Both the position numbers and the translations under genes were made by a program. Under the pieces are notes generated by a model. That model was not told the DNA's origin. It searched no databases and saw only the letters and a list, made by a program, of their open reading frames with translations. DNA of 64,000 bases from assembly GCF_000003815.2 (NCBI RefSeq), contig NC_049996.1, forward strand, positions 1,282,751 through 1,346,750, written 5' to 3'. The DNA comes from Branchiostoma floridae (Eukaryota > Chordata > Leptocardii > Amphioxiformes > Branchiostomatidae). Shown piece by piece: positions 10,630 to 21,349 of the stretch (positions are counted from its first letter, which is position 1; every line of letters starts with the position of its first letter).

Positions 10630-11826
10630 CAAGTTTAAATCATTCAGCTGATATGTGTCAGATTCATAAAGTAAAGCTTTACATAATGTGTGGACCAATC
10701 ACAGGCCTCAAAATACCATAATCCATTCCTATTGGTTAGACCATGTTGATTTGATTATAGATGGGGTGCTGGGTGGTGGCTGGAGGATATATTTTCAACT
10801 ATATTGTGACAAAGAGAAAACTTTTAAATTTTCTTTACAATACTAATACTCAGCTATCATTCACTTGTTGTAAAGAGTATACTATAGTATAAAATAATGC
10901 ATTTTAGTTTACAGTGATTAAATCTTGTGTTAGGGAGAAAATGGAGTGTTTACAGTTGTTTTCAGTTTGCAAATAGCTATTGCTTTCAGTCTTGTACATG
11001 TACATGTAGCGCTATTTTATGATATAAGTCACATACTGAAGAACAGAATGGAATTTCTCACTGGTTTTAAGTAAAAACCACAAACATACAATCATGTACA
11101 CTGTAAAACAACTATTAGAAATTTCTGATGATCAGGTTAAAGGAAAAGAGCAGGCATTGTGTCACTATATACATGAATATATTAGCTCCTTATTAGATCG
11201 ATGCCAAGATATTGCTTACAGTTTGTACATAATTCATATCTATTACAGTATTTTGCTAACTTACTTCTAGCACAACAGACAATTGGTATTGTAGTTTATA
11301 TGCCAATAATTTTGCTGTCTGTACATGACTTGATTGTTGCTCTACCGTCTCTGTGCTGTACTAAGAATATTCCTCTCAAAATGTTAAAATGAGCTTACTA
11401 GTGTACTAGAAGACAGTATATTTAATATTCTGTATGAGTATGTTCTATGTATAGCTTGTATTTACTATGATTGAACCATGTAATGGTATACCTTACTGTC
11501 CTAATATATGTTTTGAAGGAAAGGCAGTATGGGTTTGATGATATCAAGAGGGTGGATAAATTTTGTTTATTTGTTAATGTGTTTATATGTTTGTGCCTGT
11601 TAAGGGATTGATAAGAGGGGATTGAATTTTGTAATTGTCATTGTTATAAGATAACAAGAAAGGGTTTGAAAACTGGGTAGTACACATTAGGGGTGAACCT
11701 AGCAGTATACTAGTAGTACTGTGTGCAGTCTGCAAGAATTCTATTAGGAAATGTACAGAAATACAGGAATGTGTTGACAGAAATGCTAGTTCACAGGAAT
11801 ATGTCTGAAATGCTAGACCCCGGGCC
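10630..11826 (+). other. P450 3' flank, probable 3' UTR at its start
   Basis: This AT-rich stretch follows the P450 stop. An attaaa at 10917-10922 is a possible but weak poly(A) signal. No further exon or transposon end is visible before the 1.2-kb element begins. Confidence 0.35.
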
Positions 11827-13032
11827 CCCGTAGCAAACCATCAGTCCTGGAATGCCACTGTCAGTGGCTGGACAGGCCCTGACAGAGGCATTTCAGACGC
11901 AAATCAGCAGAAGACCTCCACTGACAGGCCTGCAATACGTCTGGCAAGTACAAATCGGGCTCTGCACTGTTTTGGGACTGTCTTGACAGGCCTGAAAGCG
12001 CTTAGGACTGTCTTGACAGGCCTGAAATACGACTGTTGATGACAGTCCCACCACTGTCAGCCATGGCAAATCACAATCTTGTATTAATTAGGCATCTAGC
12101 GAATCAGATACCAGCTCTTTTAATTGGCTGCAGGCCCAGGGAAGTTTGAACTGAGACAGTTAGGTTTTGAGCTCAGCTAGAGAAGGACAGCAGGGATATT
12201 TACTCTGTATCCAGGCCTCCATCTCTCAGACTTTGCAGCTTGGAAAGGAGATTGATTGCCATAACTATTGTTTGGAAGTACTGTGGATGTGGGGGGAAGT
12301 GTACATCATGTTTCTGAGGTAAGATATTAGTGACAAATGGCCACATTTTGAATTTTGACAATTGTTGGGAGGGGGGCATGGCAGACTGTGCTATAGACTG
12401 GGTGCCTTAAACAAATAGGTACAGAATTAACAATCATGTACATTTGTGTACCGTCAGTTGTTGTCTTGTTCTTTAAGAGACTTATTTGGTTGTGGTTTCA
12501 GAACTTCATATTATAAGCATTTTAAACTTGTCAAATCAATGACAGACGAGGTATTGACGATGCCCCATTCTTGTCTATAACTCTTTCTGCTTCAGTTACT
12601 TTTTGAAGCATTTTGCAGTTGCATAAATTTCTGTACTCTATGTAGATAGAACCTAGTTAGCCAAAATCATTCTATTGTTCAGTTTTTGTATAATTTTTAC
12701 CTCCAAAATCTAGTACATGAGCAGAAGTGTTTTGTTATGTAAGAGCAGATCTACGACTGTCAGCGATTGTTTTACGTCTGTCAGCCTCTGGGAATCCACG
12801 ACTGTCAGTCATGATTCAACCAACGACTGTTTTACGACTGTTCTACGACTGTCAGCCACTGGGAATTTATGACTGTCAGTCATGATTTAACGACTGTTTC
12901 TACGACTGAAAATTTGCATATTTTGTGAATAATTAGTGGCTGATACAGTGCACTGACAGGCCCTGATCAGAGGCAAAACAGTGCTGTCTGACAGTCACTG
13001 ACAGTGCCATTCCAGGCCTGATAGTTTGTTAA
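11827..13032 (+). mobile_element. 1.2-kb non-autonomous DNA transposon, copy 2
   Basis: Nearly collinear with the copy at 763-1,974, starting cccgtagcaaaccatcag and ending gcctgatagtttgttaa. Differences are scattered substitutions and small indels. No matching direct repeat borders the two ends, so the duplication seen at copy 1 is not reproduced here. Together the two copies bracket the P450 gene in direct orientation. Confidence 0.75.
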
Positions 13033-13091
13033 CGGCGCCATTTAAATCTCTTCTAGTACCTCAGGGACATATTGGTAGAAAGTTGGACATG

Positions 13092-13215
13092 CTAGCCTGG
13101 AGGTCAGGCTTGTTCGCTTTGTTCCACTCCCGAAGGTCGCTACTCGCCCAGACTTGTTGGCGAGTTGCGACCTTCGGGAGCGAAACAAAGCGAACAAGTC
13201 TGGCCTCCAGGCTAG
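13092..13215. repeat. near-perfect palindrome, 59-bp arms
   Basis: The left arm starts ctagcctggaggtcaggctt, and its reverse complement closes the element at 13215, with a loop of only a few bases. The interior core ttcgctttgtt and cccgaaggtcgc is matched on both arms. It is a foldback-type repeat immediately 3' of the 1.2-kb element. Confidence 0.85.
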
Positions 13216-15018
13216 GCGAAATGCAGGCTCCCTGAGGCATTGATCCTGGAAAACTTGGACCATCAGCCACAGATGTCAGTCGTACTCGTAGACAGGGAAA
13301 CTTTGCCAAGTATTGTTTTGTATAATGTGCTGGGGATTGCCAATAAATTTGTGTAAATGTTCTGTGCCCATATCAATCAGTTTTTGGTCCTTACTATATA
13401 TTTTTATTTGACGTCACTTACGGCATGTCGGATTACAGTGTATGTCTGTAAACCACACGAAGATGCTAATGTCTCAGGTTCTAATCCAGCCCCATGCCTA
13501 AACCCGAACTAGTTGGAAAAACTAGCAGTACTACGATATGCATGAGGGTATCCGCAGGTGATTCAATTTGCAGCCTCTAAACAATGGGTTCCTATACAAA
13601 AAAAGAGGAGAAAGCAACTGTTAGTAACTCAACTATCTGACGTTACTGGCACACAAACATACCCTCATGATATAGTCATATGAAAGCCCGACATCTCAGC
13701 TATCCGAAAAACCACATTTCGGCATGAATCTAGCGGCGAGACCTTCCGGGAAACTGAAAGATTGACCCATGACCTCAAAACCGCACCACAACCCAGTGAG
13801 GAGGCCATGTGCTAGGACAAAAAAGTCCCAACTTTATACCCCCTAAAAACCACACAAACTCAGCTTTTTGGCCCTAATCACAAAGTTGAAACCCTCCCCT
13901 GTCACACCCACCTCAAAACTGCCAGGATTTCTACCCATTTGACCAGGAAAAAAATCTTGAAGTTTTAGGCCCTGAACTATAATCGACCACCATCAATTTG
14001 CATGGCGGATTGACCTGCGGATCCCCATGAGTTCCCATTCATGATGCAGTATGGGCCCGTGACAGTTGACTAAGTTACTCTCTTGAATACCACAGGGTAA
14101 AAACATTTGTTTAAGTTCGTAAGCACCAACAAACAACACTTCAAAATTTGCTTGAATTTCACTGCTCTGAGGGGAGTTGATGAGCGAACAGCTTACGAAC
14201 ATGGCCTTCAACATGGCAGAATTTTCCAGTGTAGAATACGTAATATCCATGCATGACGCCACATGTATGAACAGTGATAATTAAACTTTACAACAAGCTA
14301 AACCTTTGTCATAATGTTACCTTAAAATGATAATGTTACTACAATGATTATGTTCCTACTTTATCAAAGCCTTTCGCCATTTGCAAGGGAGAACAGGGCT
14401 GAAACCTAGTAAAAATGTATGGGAATGCATCCTTGGCTACATTATCAAACTCAGAGACCACATTTCTGCAGTTCCATACAGTAATTTTCGTGGTAGTTAG
14501 TTTTAAAAATGAAACAGCAACCGCCCCCCTCCCATCGATCCGTCTCGTCTATGGAGCTCAGTTTTCCACGATGTAACTTTCAGTTCGCCCAAAGAATTGT
14601 TGACATTACCTTTATCCAGCTCGCTCGGTGTTCTTGTGTCCCCGTAGCTGGTAGTTGGCTCCAAATACCCATTTAAACATAAAAATACCGAGGATTTCAC
14701 CAAGAAACACGGACGAAGTATGCTGTTGTTGAAATCAACACAACAACGCAACGCATGCAATAATAGTGACCTTCAGCGGCGTAAATACAAACTGCAGCTG
14801 CAACATACAAAGCGCACGGTCTCACGGCGCTCCATAGCGATTTGTTTGCAAAGTACATCACCAAAATGTGTGTCGCACCTGACTCTTTGATTAGTCAGCG
14901 CGCATCAAACCACAGTGATAGATGGTCGATGATCCCATAGCCATTCTTAGACCACAATTTTTAAGGGAAAAACAACAAAACGAATGACATGGTAAATATG
15001 GTTCAAAATAGACCGAAA
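13216..15018. other. intergenic, no gene recognised
   Basis: An aataaa at 13343-13348 and several short open frames occur, but none has recognisable protein features. A loose inverted similarity between 13,541-13,570 and 14,005-14,030 is too short to call an element. Confidence 0.4.
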
Positions 15019-15369
15019 TGTTTGTTTGTTTGTTTGTTTGTTTTATTGTTTGCACATACAAAATAATAATACAGAAGAGAATAAAATATAAAACAGGTGC
15101 AGGAGGAGGGAAAAACCTTAACAGTTTATGCTGTGCCCTCCTCCTATATGTTTACACAAAATTGTGATCAATGAATCATAATCAACAAAGAAGAAAAAAA
15201 ACTAGCACATATGTTATAATAATACAAAAGATATACGATCAGTGAAATCAATAAGTAATAAACATAAGAAACTTATACAATCATATGTTATAATAATACA
15301 AAAAAAAAGATGAGTGATCAACGAAATCAAATAATTATAGCAATATGAATTGAGATAGGATAAATATTT

Positions 15370-17115
15370 CTATAAGGGGCTAGGGTGGTTTATGAGGTGT
15401 GTTTTAAGGGCACTTTTAAATGTAAGGAAGGAAGTAGTGTTTTTTATATTTGTGGGAAGACTGTTCCAGATTGTAGCACATCTATATTTAACGGAGGACT
15501 GCGCTAATGTTGTTCGAAAGAGAGGGATATGGAGTAGATTTCTTTGCCTAGTATGATAATTGTGTACATGTGAATTAGGATTTAAGAAATCTTTAAACAT
15601 ATCGGGGAGAGTGTTAGAAAGACAGTTCAATGTGAAGATACTAATTTGCAGCTTATTTATATCATACACATTCAATATTTTCAATTTTAGAAATAAAGGG
15701 GCTGTATGTGAAAGAATATCAGAGGCAGTAGCCATTCGTGTGAATTTTTTCTGTAGAGTTGTAAGTGGGTGAAGTGTAGTATGGCACGCACATCCCCAAA
15801 CTATATTGCAATAATTCAAATACGGGTATATAAGGCTGTTGTAAATAGTTGAAAGGGTCTTTAGAGGAATATTGTGTTTGATTTTCCCTATAACACCAAT
15901 TGCCTTAGCAACTTTTTTACTTACGGCGGAGACATGGGCTTTCCAATTTAGTTTTTCATCTATAATTACTCCTAAAAATTTAGTTTGTTTCTCCTGCTTT
16001 ATAGTAACATTCCGTAGGAAAATTTTGGCTTTATTAGTATCATAACTTTTATTCTTGCTACAGAAAATGAGAAAATTTGTTTTTTTAGTATTTATTGATA
16101 ATTTATTGGCTTCAAACCATGTAGCTACTTTGCGCAGTTCTTGGTTAGCCAGTTGTATCAGAGAGTCAAAATTTTTGTGGGAAAGAAATATGTTTGTGTC
16201 ATCGGCGAACAGTATAAAATAAAGTATTGAAGAGGCTTCCGCCAGATCATTGACGTAAATCAAGAATAATAGAGGACCTAAAATCGACCCTTGCGGTACT
16301 CCACATTGAATTTCCTTGTATGTAGAATTAATTCCATTTAAAGTTACGTATTGTTTCCTATGATTTAGATAATTTTGGAACCAGTTCAGTGCAGTGCCAG
16401 TAACACCGTATGCAGCTAATTTCCGGAGGAGTATGGTATGATTTACGGTATCGAAGGCTTTGGATAAATCTAAAAATATTCCTATTGTATATTCGTTTTT
16501 GTCAATGGCTGTGGATATTTTGTCAATTAGTTGAATAAGAGCAAGTGGAGTGGATATACCTTTACGGAAGCCGTATTGATGTTTATATAGAATATTATTA
16601 GTGTTGAGATATTTTAGTAATCGATTGTAAACTAGCCTTTCGAAAAGTTTTGAGATACTGGGCAAGACTGAGATCGGTCGATAATTGCTGAATGAAGTTG
16701 AATCTCCCCCCTTGAATATAGGTATAACTTTTGCAATCTTTATTCCGTTTGGAACATCTCCACTTTGTAGCGACATGTTAAGAATATGAGTTAGAGGAGT
16801 AAGGATGTAAGGAAGGGCCGATTTTAGGGCTTTAGATTTAATTTCGTCATAACCAGCGGCAGAGTCTTTTAAGTTTAAAACAATGTCCTCTACTTCTTTG
16901 TTCGTGGTTGGCTCAAAAAGTGATAAGGAACAGTTTGTAGGGGCCTTGATGTAGCTTATAGGATCTTGGTTTGTACTAATGATGTTATTTGCTAGATTAG
17001 TACCAATATCAACAAAGAACTTATTACACTCATTACATATTTCAACATTTTCAGTGATGATTTTTTCTCCAACTTTTATTTCTTGTGGGCCTGTGTTTCT
17101 TGTTTTAATGCCAAT
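15370..17115 (-). pseudogene. LINE ORF2, 5'-truncated, reverse transcriptase domain intact
   Basis: An uninterrupted 581-residue frame runs from the junction at 17,115 to a stop at 15,370. RT motifs appear in order: NYRPISVLPSISKLFERL, HQYGFRKG, FLDLSKAFDTVNH, CGVPQGSILGPLLFLIYVND and the catalytic FADD (FILFADDTN). The C-terminal domain includes YRCATIWNSLP, common in CR1/Jockey-group LINEs. The endonuclease domain is absent, lost at the truncation or inversion point, so this copy cannot move by itself even though its RT frame is open. Open frame length suggests a recent insertion. Confidence 0.85.
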
Positions 17116-17116
17116 C

Positions 17117-17621
17117 TAAGATGGCGTCGAGTCTGTAGCACGGGAAGGACACTCCGATAAGAATTCTTCCTAGGAATCCGTTCTACGTCTGCTTTTGAGG
17201 TGCGCCGTATCTGACCTTGTGTCCTAAACTCTTGTGACTATCCTGAGCCAGAGTGTGCAGAGAAACGAAGTGAAGTCACCTCAAAGTTGGAAACTTGCTG
17301 CGACCAGTGCCAGGACCGGCTAATAAGGACCGGCCAGCCGAACGAGTTGTGTATACTGTTTCAAGGGGATAAACCGCAGCGGGCTCCTTAAAAGGGGCCC
17401 CCGCGGGTAAGTCTCTCTCTGTGTTACTTAACCAAACGGTATTCGTTGCATCGTCACCTCATATAGTTTGTAAAGTATTCCTTGTGCTGCCTGATTGTTT
17501 TTTCCCTGTTTCAGTACGCTGTGTCCCTCCCCACTCCCGCCATTTTCACCTAATTAATCAGATCATCGGATCTACCCAGGTGGGAATTAGTGTAGTCTGC
17601 TCATACCTACATACCGTCACC
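17117..17621 (+). other. LINE 5' UTR segment (inverted part)
   Basis: GC-rich leader between the inversion junction and the ORF1 ATG at 17,622. It begins with an agatggcg stretch of the kind often seen at LINE RNA 5' ends. No open frame of note. Confidence 0.4.
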
Positions 17622-18327
17622 ATGCCAACCCGTGGACAAAAACAACAAGCTGATGACGATGTAGTCTCTCTTGGTACCATCATGGAAAGAAATGCTTGAG
17701 CAACAAAAGGCACATTATGAGGACTTGTTACAGAGACAACAATCTACCTTCCAGTCTTTTATCACGTCAGTCATGGATTCTACCAATAAAAGAATGGACA
17801 ATCTCATCCGTGAGGTTCAGGAGATAAAAGACAGCCTTCAGTATTCCCAAGCGGAGATCCAAGACTACAAAACAAAACAACATGACCAGACCCAGAGTAT
17901 CAAGGAAGTGGAGTCTAAAGTGGATCGACTGGGAGCTGACTTGAGTACGATCCTCCACAAATCCGATTACCTGGAAAATCAGTCGCGCCGCAACAACATC
18001 TTGATTGACGGCGTCCCTGACAGCAAGCAAGAAAGCTGGACCCAGTGCGAGCAAAAAGTGAGAGACATTATCAAGGACAAACTTAAGCTCGATCCGCTCA
18101 AGATTGAAATAGAACGTTCCCATCGCAATGGAAAATTCCAGGAGGACGGCCGACCTAGGTCCATCGTCGCGAAACTTCTCCGTTACAAGGACAAGGAAGC
18201 CATTATGCAGAGAGCCAAGTACCTCAAGGGATCGAACATCTTCATCAATGAAGATTTCTCGGAAGCAGTGCGCCAAAAGAGAAAAGATGATGCTCGCATG
18301 CTTGTTTGCGATAGATCCCCATCCTAG
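17622..18327 (+). pseudogene. LINE ORF1 (coiled coil plus RRM-like), frameshifted
   Basis: The start MPTRGQKQQADDDVVSLGTI at 17,622 runs into a stop at about 17,699. The protein continues in a shifted frame from about 17,680 (EMLEQQKAHYEDLLQRQQ), so a one-frame shift breaks the ORF. The continuing part is a Glu/Gln-rich coiled coil, then RNNILIDGVPD and IEIERSHRNGKF, the RNA-binding fold of L1-like ORF1 proteins. It stops at 18,327 shortly after FSEAVRQKRKD, where the C-terminal domain should follow, so the copy is truncated. ORF1 would coat LINE RNA as a trimer. Confidence 0.75.
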
Positions 18328-18330
18328 AGT

Positions 18331-19798
18331 TTGCATTTTGTTTTTGATTAAGCCAAAAGTTCATCAGGAAATTGATGTCTACGATTGATTGATTGAAAAA
18401 TTAGGTTTGCTATAACTTGATAGACAATCACAACACAGGCAAGGTTGCTATGAGTTAATTATTGAGGTTTTACCTTACAAATGTTGTATTTTACTATATC
18501 ATTCAACCGTATAGAGACATTCCTTTATTTTCTTCATGGTTCAACAGAACACCATACCAAACAAGTATGTGCACTAGCCTGCCTGATTGGCGCTGGTTTT
18601 ACAATAGTTTTAATGGCTTAACGACAGAGTTGTTTATCTCCATTTTAACAGTGTCCTAATGTGACATAGGCATTAACCACCACACCAGCCAAACACGCTG
18701 CATCAACCTAAGGCCACTTAAGTTTTAAAAAAGAAGGCATTCTCGGTAATTGGTAATTTATTGTGGGATAGATCGAGAATCGGTTATCTTGTGCTGCACA
18801 ACGACCTATTGGATTATCAGGACAAGGAATTGCGTTTGAGACCTGTGACCTTCATTCATAGTGACCCTGACAGTGTCTTTTGGAGGTCAAAGCTCTATTC
18901 CATACCCTGATTACCCACATAACTGCTATCGTTACCGCTTGTCGATCAAAGATGCAACGTAACTTTTTCGGGTATCGAGAATGCCGTTCGTTGTTCCTAC
19001 AATTTTTTTCAATGTTTGAAGAATAGTAACATCACAGTAAAGAGCCATTTTCTACCATCTATGTAAAAGTCAGAGAATTCGCGCATAGTCTATTCATTAA
19101 GTTTACTCGAGCAACAAAGATCAACAAACTCTTTGGGCCCCGTAAACAACATCCAAGCCACCGGGTAGGGAATAGCTCTGCTGTAATTCCTGCCATTTTT
19201 GCAGAGTTGGTCTGAATCTTAATTATATTATCTTTTTGCTGTATAGAAGACTATATATAAGATATAATTATTAGGATTCATCAAATAGCTTTTGGATCGG
19301 GCTATTGTTAAGAATAATGAAGTCAGTATGGGTCAGGTGGATATCAACAGAGTATGTAAAAACTACAAGGTACCAATCTAACATGTTGTTTTTACTTACC
19401 AGTGATATGTTGTATTTAGGATTAAATCATTTTTTTTTTGCTTCAACCTGACTTTATTCTGGCAATGTACAGCAACATTCTTTTAAAAGTCAACATCACA
19501 TAATATCACTGTATAATGTGAAAAGTTGATATCAAACTTTTAATCACAATAATTATCTTCAATAGTTTTAGTATACAATGTACATCATAAGTTGCATAGA
19601 GTCTTATATATGAACAATACACATGCTACCCTAGTTGTATTGTCTGTTATGTTTTAAGTTCACAAGCTCATAACAATGACTTGAAGGAATTTTGAAAATA
19701 TTCATCTTGAGCATTCTTCCCAAAATTCATAATTTCTGAATAAACAACATGAATCATGATTCCATTTTCTGTACAACATTTTGTTAAGAGCAGTAATG
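18331..19798. other. intergenic stretch between the two genes
   Basis: No gene is recognised. On the minus strand an aataaa at 19453-19458 could be the distal poly(A) signal of the peptide transporter, about 1.7 kb past its stop codon. Confidence 0.3.
19453..19458 (-). terminator. candidate poly(A) signal for peptide transporter
   Basis: AATAAA on the minus strand. It would give a 3' UTR of about 1.74 kb that includes the MITE at 19,799-20,005. Other signals cannot be excluded. Confidence 0.25.
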
Positions 19799-20005
19799 CT
19801 AGTTCACCTTTATCTGTGGGGTTACCTATATACGTTGTACCTAAAACAGGATAATTCGGGAAATCAAGTAGATGGCAGGTGGTTTTGAACTACATTTCTT
19901 TTTCAAAATATTGCAGTTGGAAACCACCATCCGTTGAATAAATATCCCTAAATACCCCTTTAGATACAACAGATATAGGTTACCCTGCGAATAAAGGTGA
20001 ACTAG
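19799..20005. mobile_element. 205-bp MITE with GTTCACCTTTAT ends
   Basis: The left end ctagttcacctttat and the right end ataaaggtgaactag are inverted copies, followed inward by gggttacctatat and its complement. Related partial copies lie at about 22,830-22,998, 23,752-23,862 and 35,708-35,924, all within introns of the transporter. Confidence 0.7.
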
Positions 20006-21196
20006 TGTTAAGTCAAAGGTCACCAACAATTTTACACAACAAAGTCCAACTGAAATGTACTATGTATATATGTACATTGTATGATATATTGAATCCTATT
20101 ATTAGTACACGCCACTCTACACACTAATACTGGGAATACATATGTCCACACTAGGAAGTAGCTATATCTATATATAGTGGGCATTTTTACAACCAGAACA
20201 TCTAGCTCATATGCTGTTAGGTACCATTGAGAGCTTTTCGTAAACTCAAAACTATCCTCACGGCTCAAAAGAAACTGTTCTGGCTAAAAGTCTTAAGTTT
20301 GTATGTTCACGCTATGTACAATTATTATACTACTAAAATAAAGGAACCTCAGAAGTACCATTTTATCCTGTTTTTTGAAGATTCAATAAAAGCAGAAACT
20401 GGCAGAATATACCCAAAACAAGCAAGTTTTCTTACTTAAAATTTGTCTTTTCTTTTTTAGTTTAAGTGCATTGAGGACTACAAAGGACCAAAGATTAGCT
20501 TCATTTCTTGATCTCAAAGATTGTGTCTTTGATAGTTGACAATTAAGCTAATATACAAAGTCCTGTAGTATCAATAGTAAACTTTTCTCACGTAATATGT
20601 CAGCTACAGAATGATAGTAATGATCCAGTCTTTTTCCTATACAGTAGTAAAACAATATATGGGCAGTGTTTTTTTAGAGGATCTTCACCATGATTACCAA
20701 CAGCTTACTGTCAGAGTCTTCAGACATATGTAGCCAACAACTAGACATAAACCCGAATAAACACATCTTCCCAATGATCACAGTAAGTGTCAGTAAACTT
20801 TAAGTGTGTCTACTATCCTCCAAGCAGAGGTTTAGTTGAAGGGCAGTAGTCACAATTTTTTTAACGTCAGTCTGTCCTTTCACTCCAGGAGTTATTAAAA
20901 GTTGTAACCACTACTTGCAAAGGTGCAACTTGGTTGTCTTTTATGACTTTACAGCAGGTTTTTCCCTATCGTTTGGTAGTCATATACAACAGATCTACAA
21001 AGCAGTCACATTTAATGAAATACCGACAAATGAAAGACCCAAGTAAAAGGGTTGTATAATCTGGCATTCAGTTAAAGTCTAACATTCTGAAGTTGGGAAA
21101 TTCGGATGAGTTTGACAGCCTTTTTGGCAACAATTTCTAAAGGTGGAAAACAGAAAGGGTAATAAAACGCTAATTGTTTGTTACAGCCACAGTTGT
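20006..21196 (-). other. probable 3' UTR of the peptide transporter
   Basis: Directly downstream of the transporter stop on the minus strand, with no other gene evident. The extent of the UTR cannot be fixed from sequence alone. Confidence 0.35.
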
Positions 21197-21349
21197 TTAC
21201 AGTTGAGTTATGTACGATGTGTCCCCTGCCAATACGTCTTCGTAGATTGGTCCATCCGGGGATAAGGCTGGATTGTCTACGCCGTTTCTGACTTTACCGT
21301 TTTCAATGTCGCCGTTAGATTTTCCCATCTCTTCCATCTCTTCATCATC
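21197..21349 (-). CDS. peptide transporter exon 23 (cytoplasmic tail, stop)
   Basis: Encodes residues 713-762, an acidic then polar tail (DDEEMEEMGKSNGD ... SYITQL), ending in TAA at 21197-21199. Confidence 0.88.
   Translation of the reverse strand, partial: DDEEMEEMGKSNGDIENGKVRNGVDNPALSPDGPIYEDVLAGDTSYITQL

Larger units (their letters stand above)
15019..18330 (-). mobile_element. non-LTR retrotransposon with inverted 5' segment
   Basis: The minus strand from 17,115 to about 15,019 carries the 3' part of ORF2, a 3' UTR and a terminal (acaaa/aaac)n tail (tttgtttg repeats at 15,019-15,043 on the plus strand). Directly abutting at about 17,116, the plus strand carries what reads as a 5' UTR (beginning aagatggcgtcgagtctg) and ORF1 to about 18,330. 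A head-to-head join of RNA 5' end to an internal ORF2 point is the pattern of a twin-priming inversion. Two independent insertions cannot be excluded, because I could not establish a target-site duplication. Confidence 0.65.

Noticed and set aside
13541-14030. A 490-bp inverted-repeat element
   Set aside because: Only about 13 bases (cctgcggat and neighbours) pair well. Too weak to call.
17767-18336. 189-codon minus-strand open frame
   Set aside because: Antisense shadow of the LINE ORF1.
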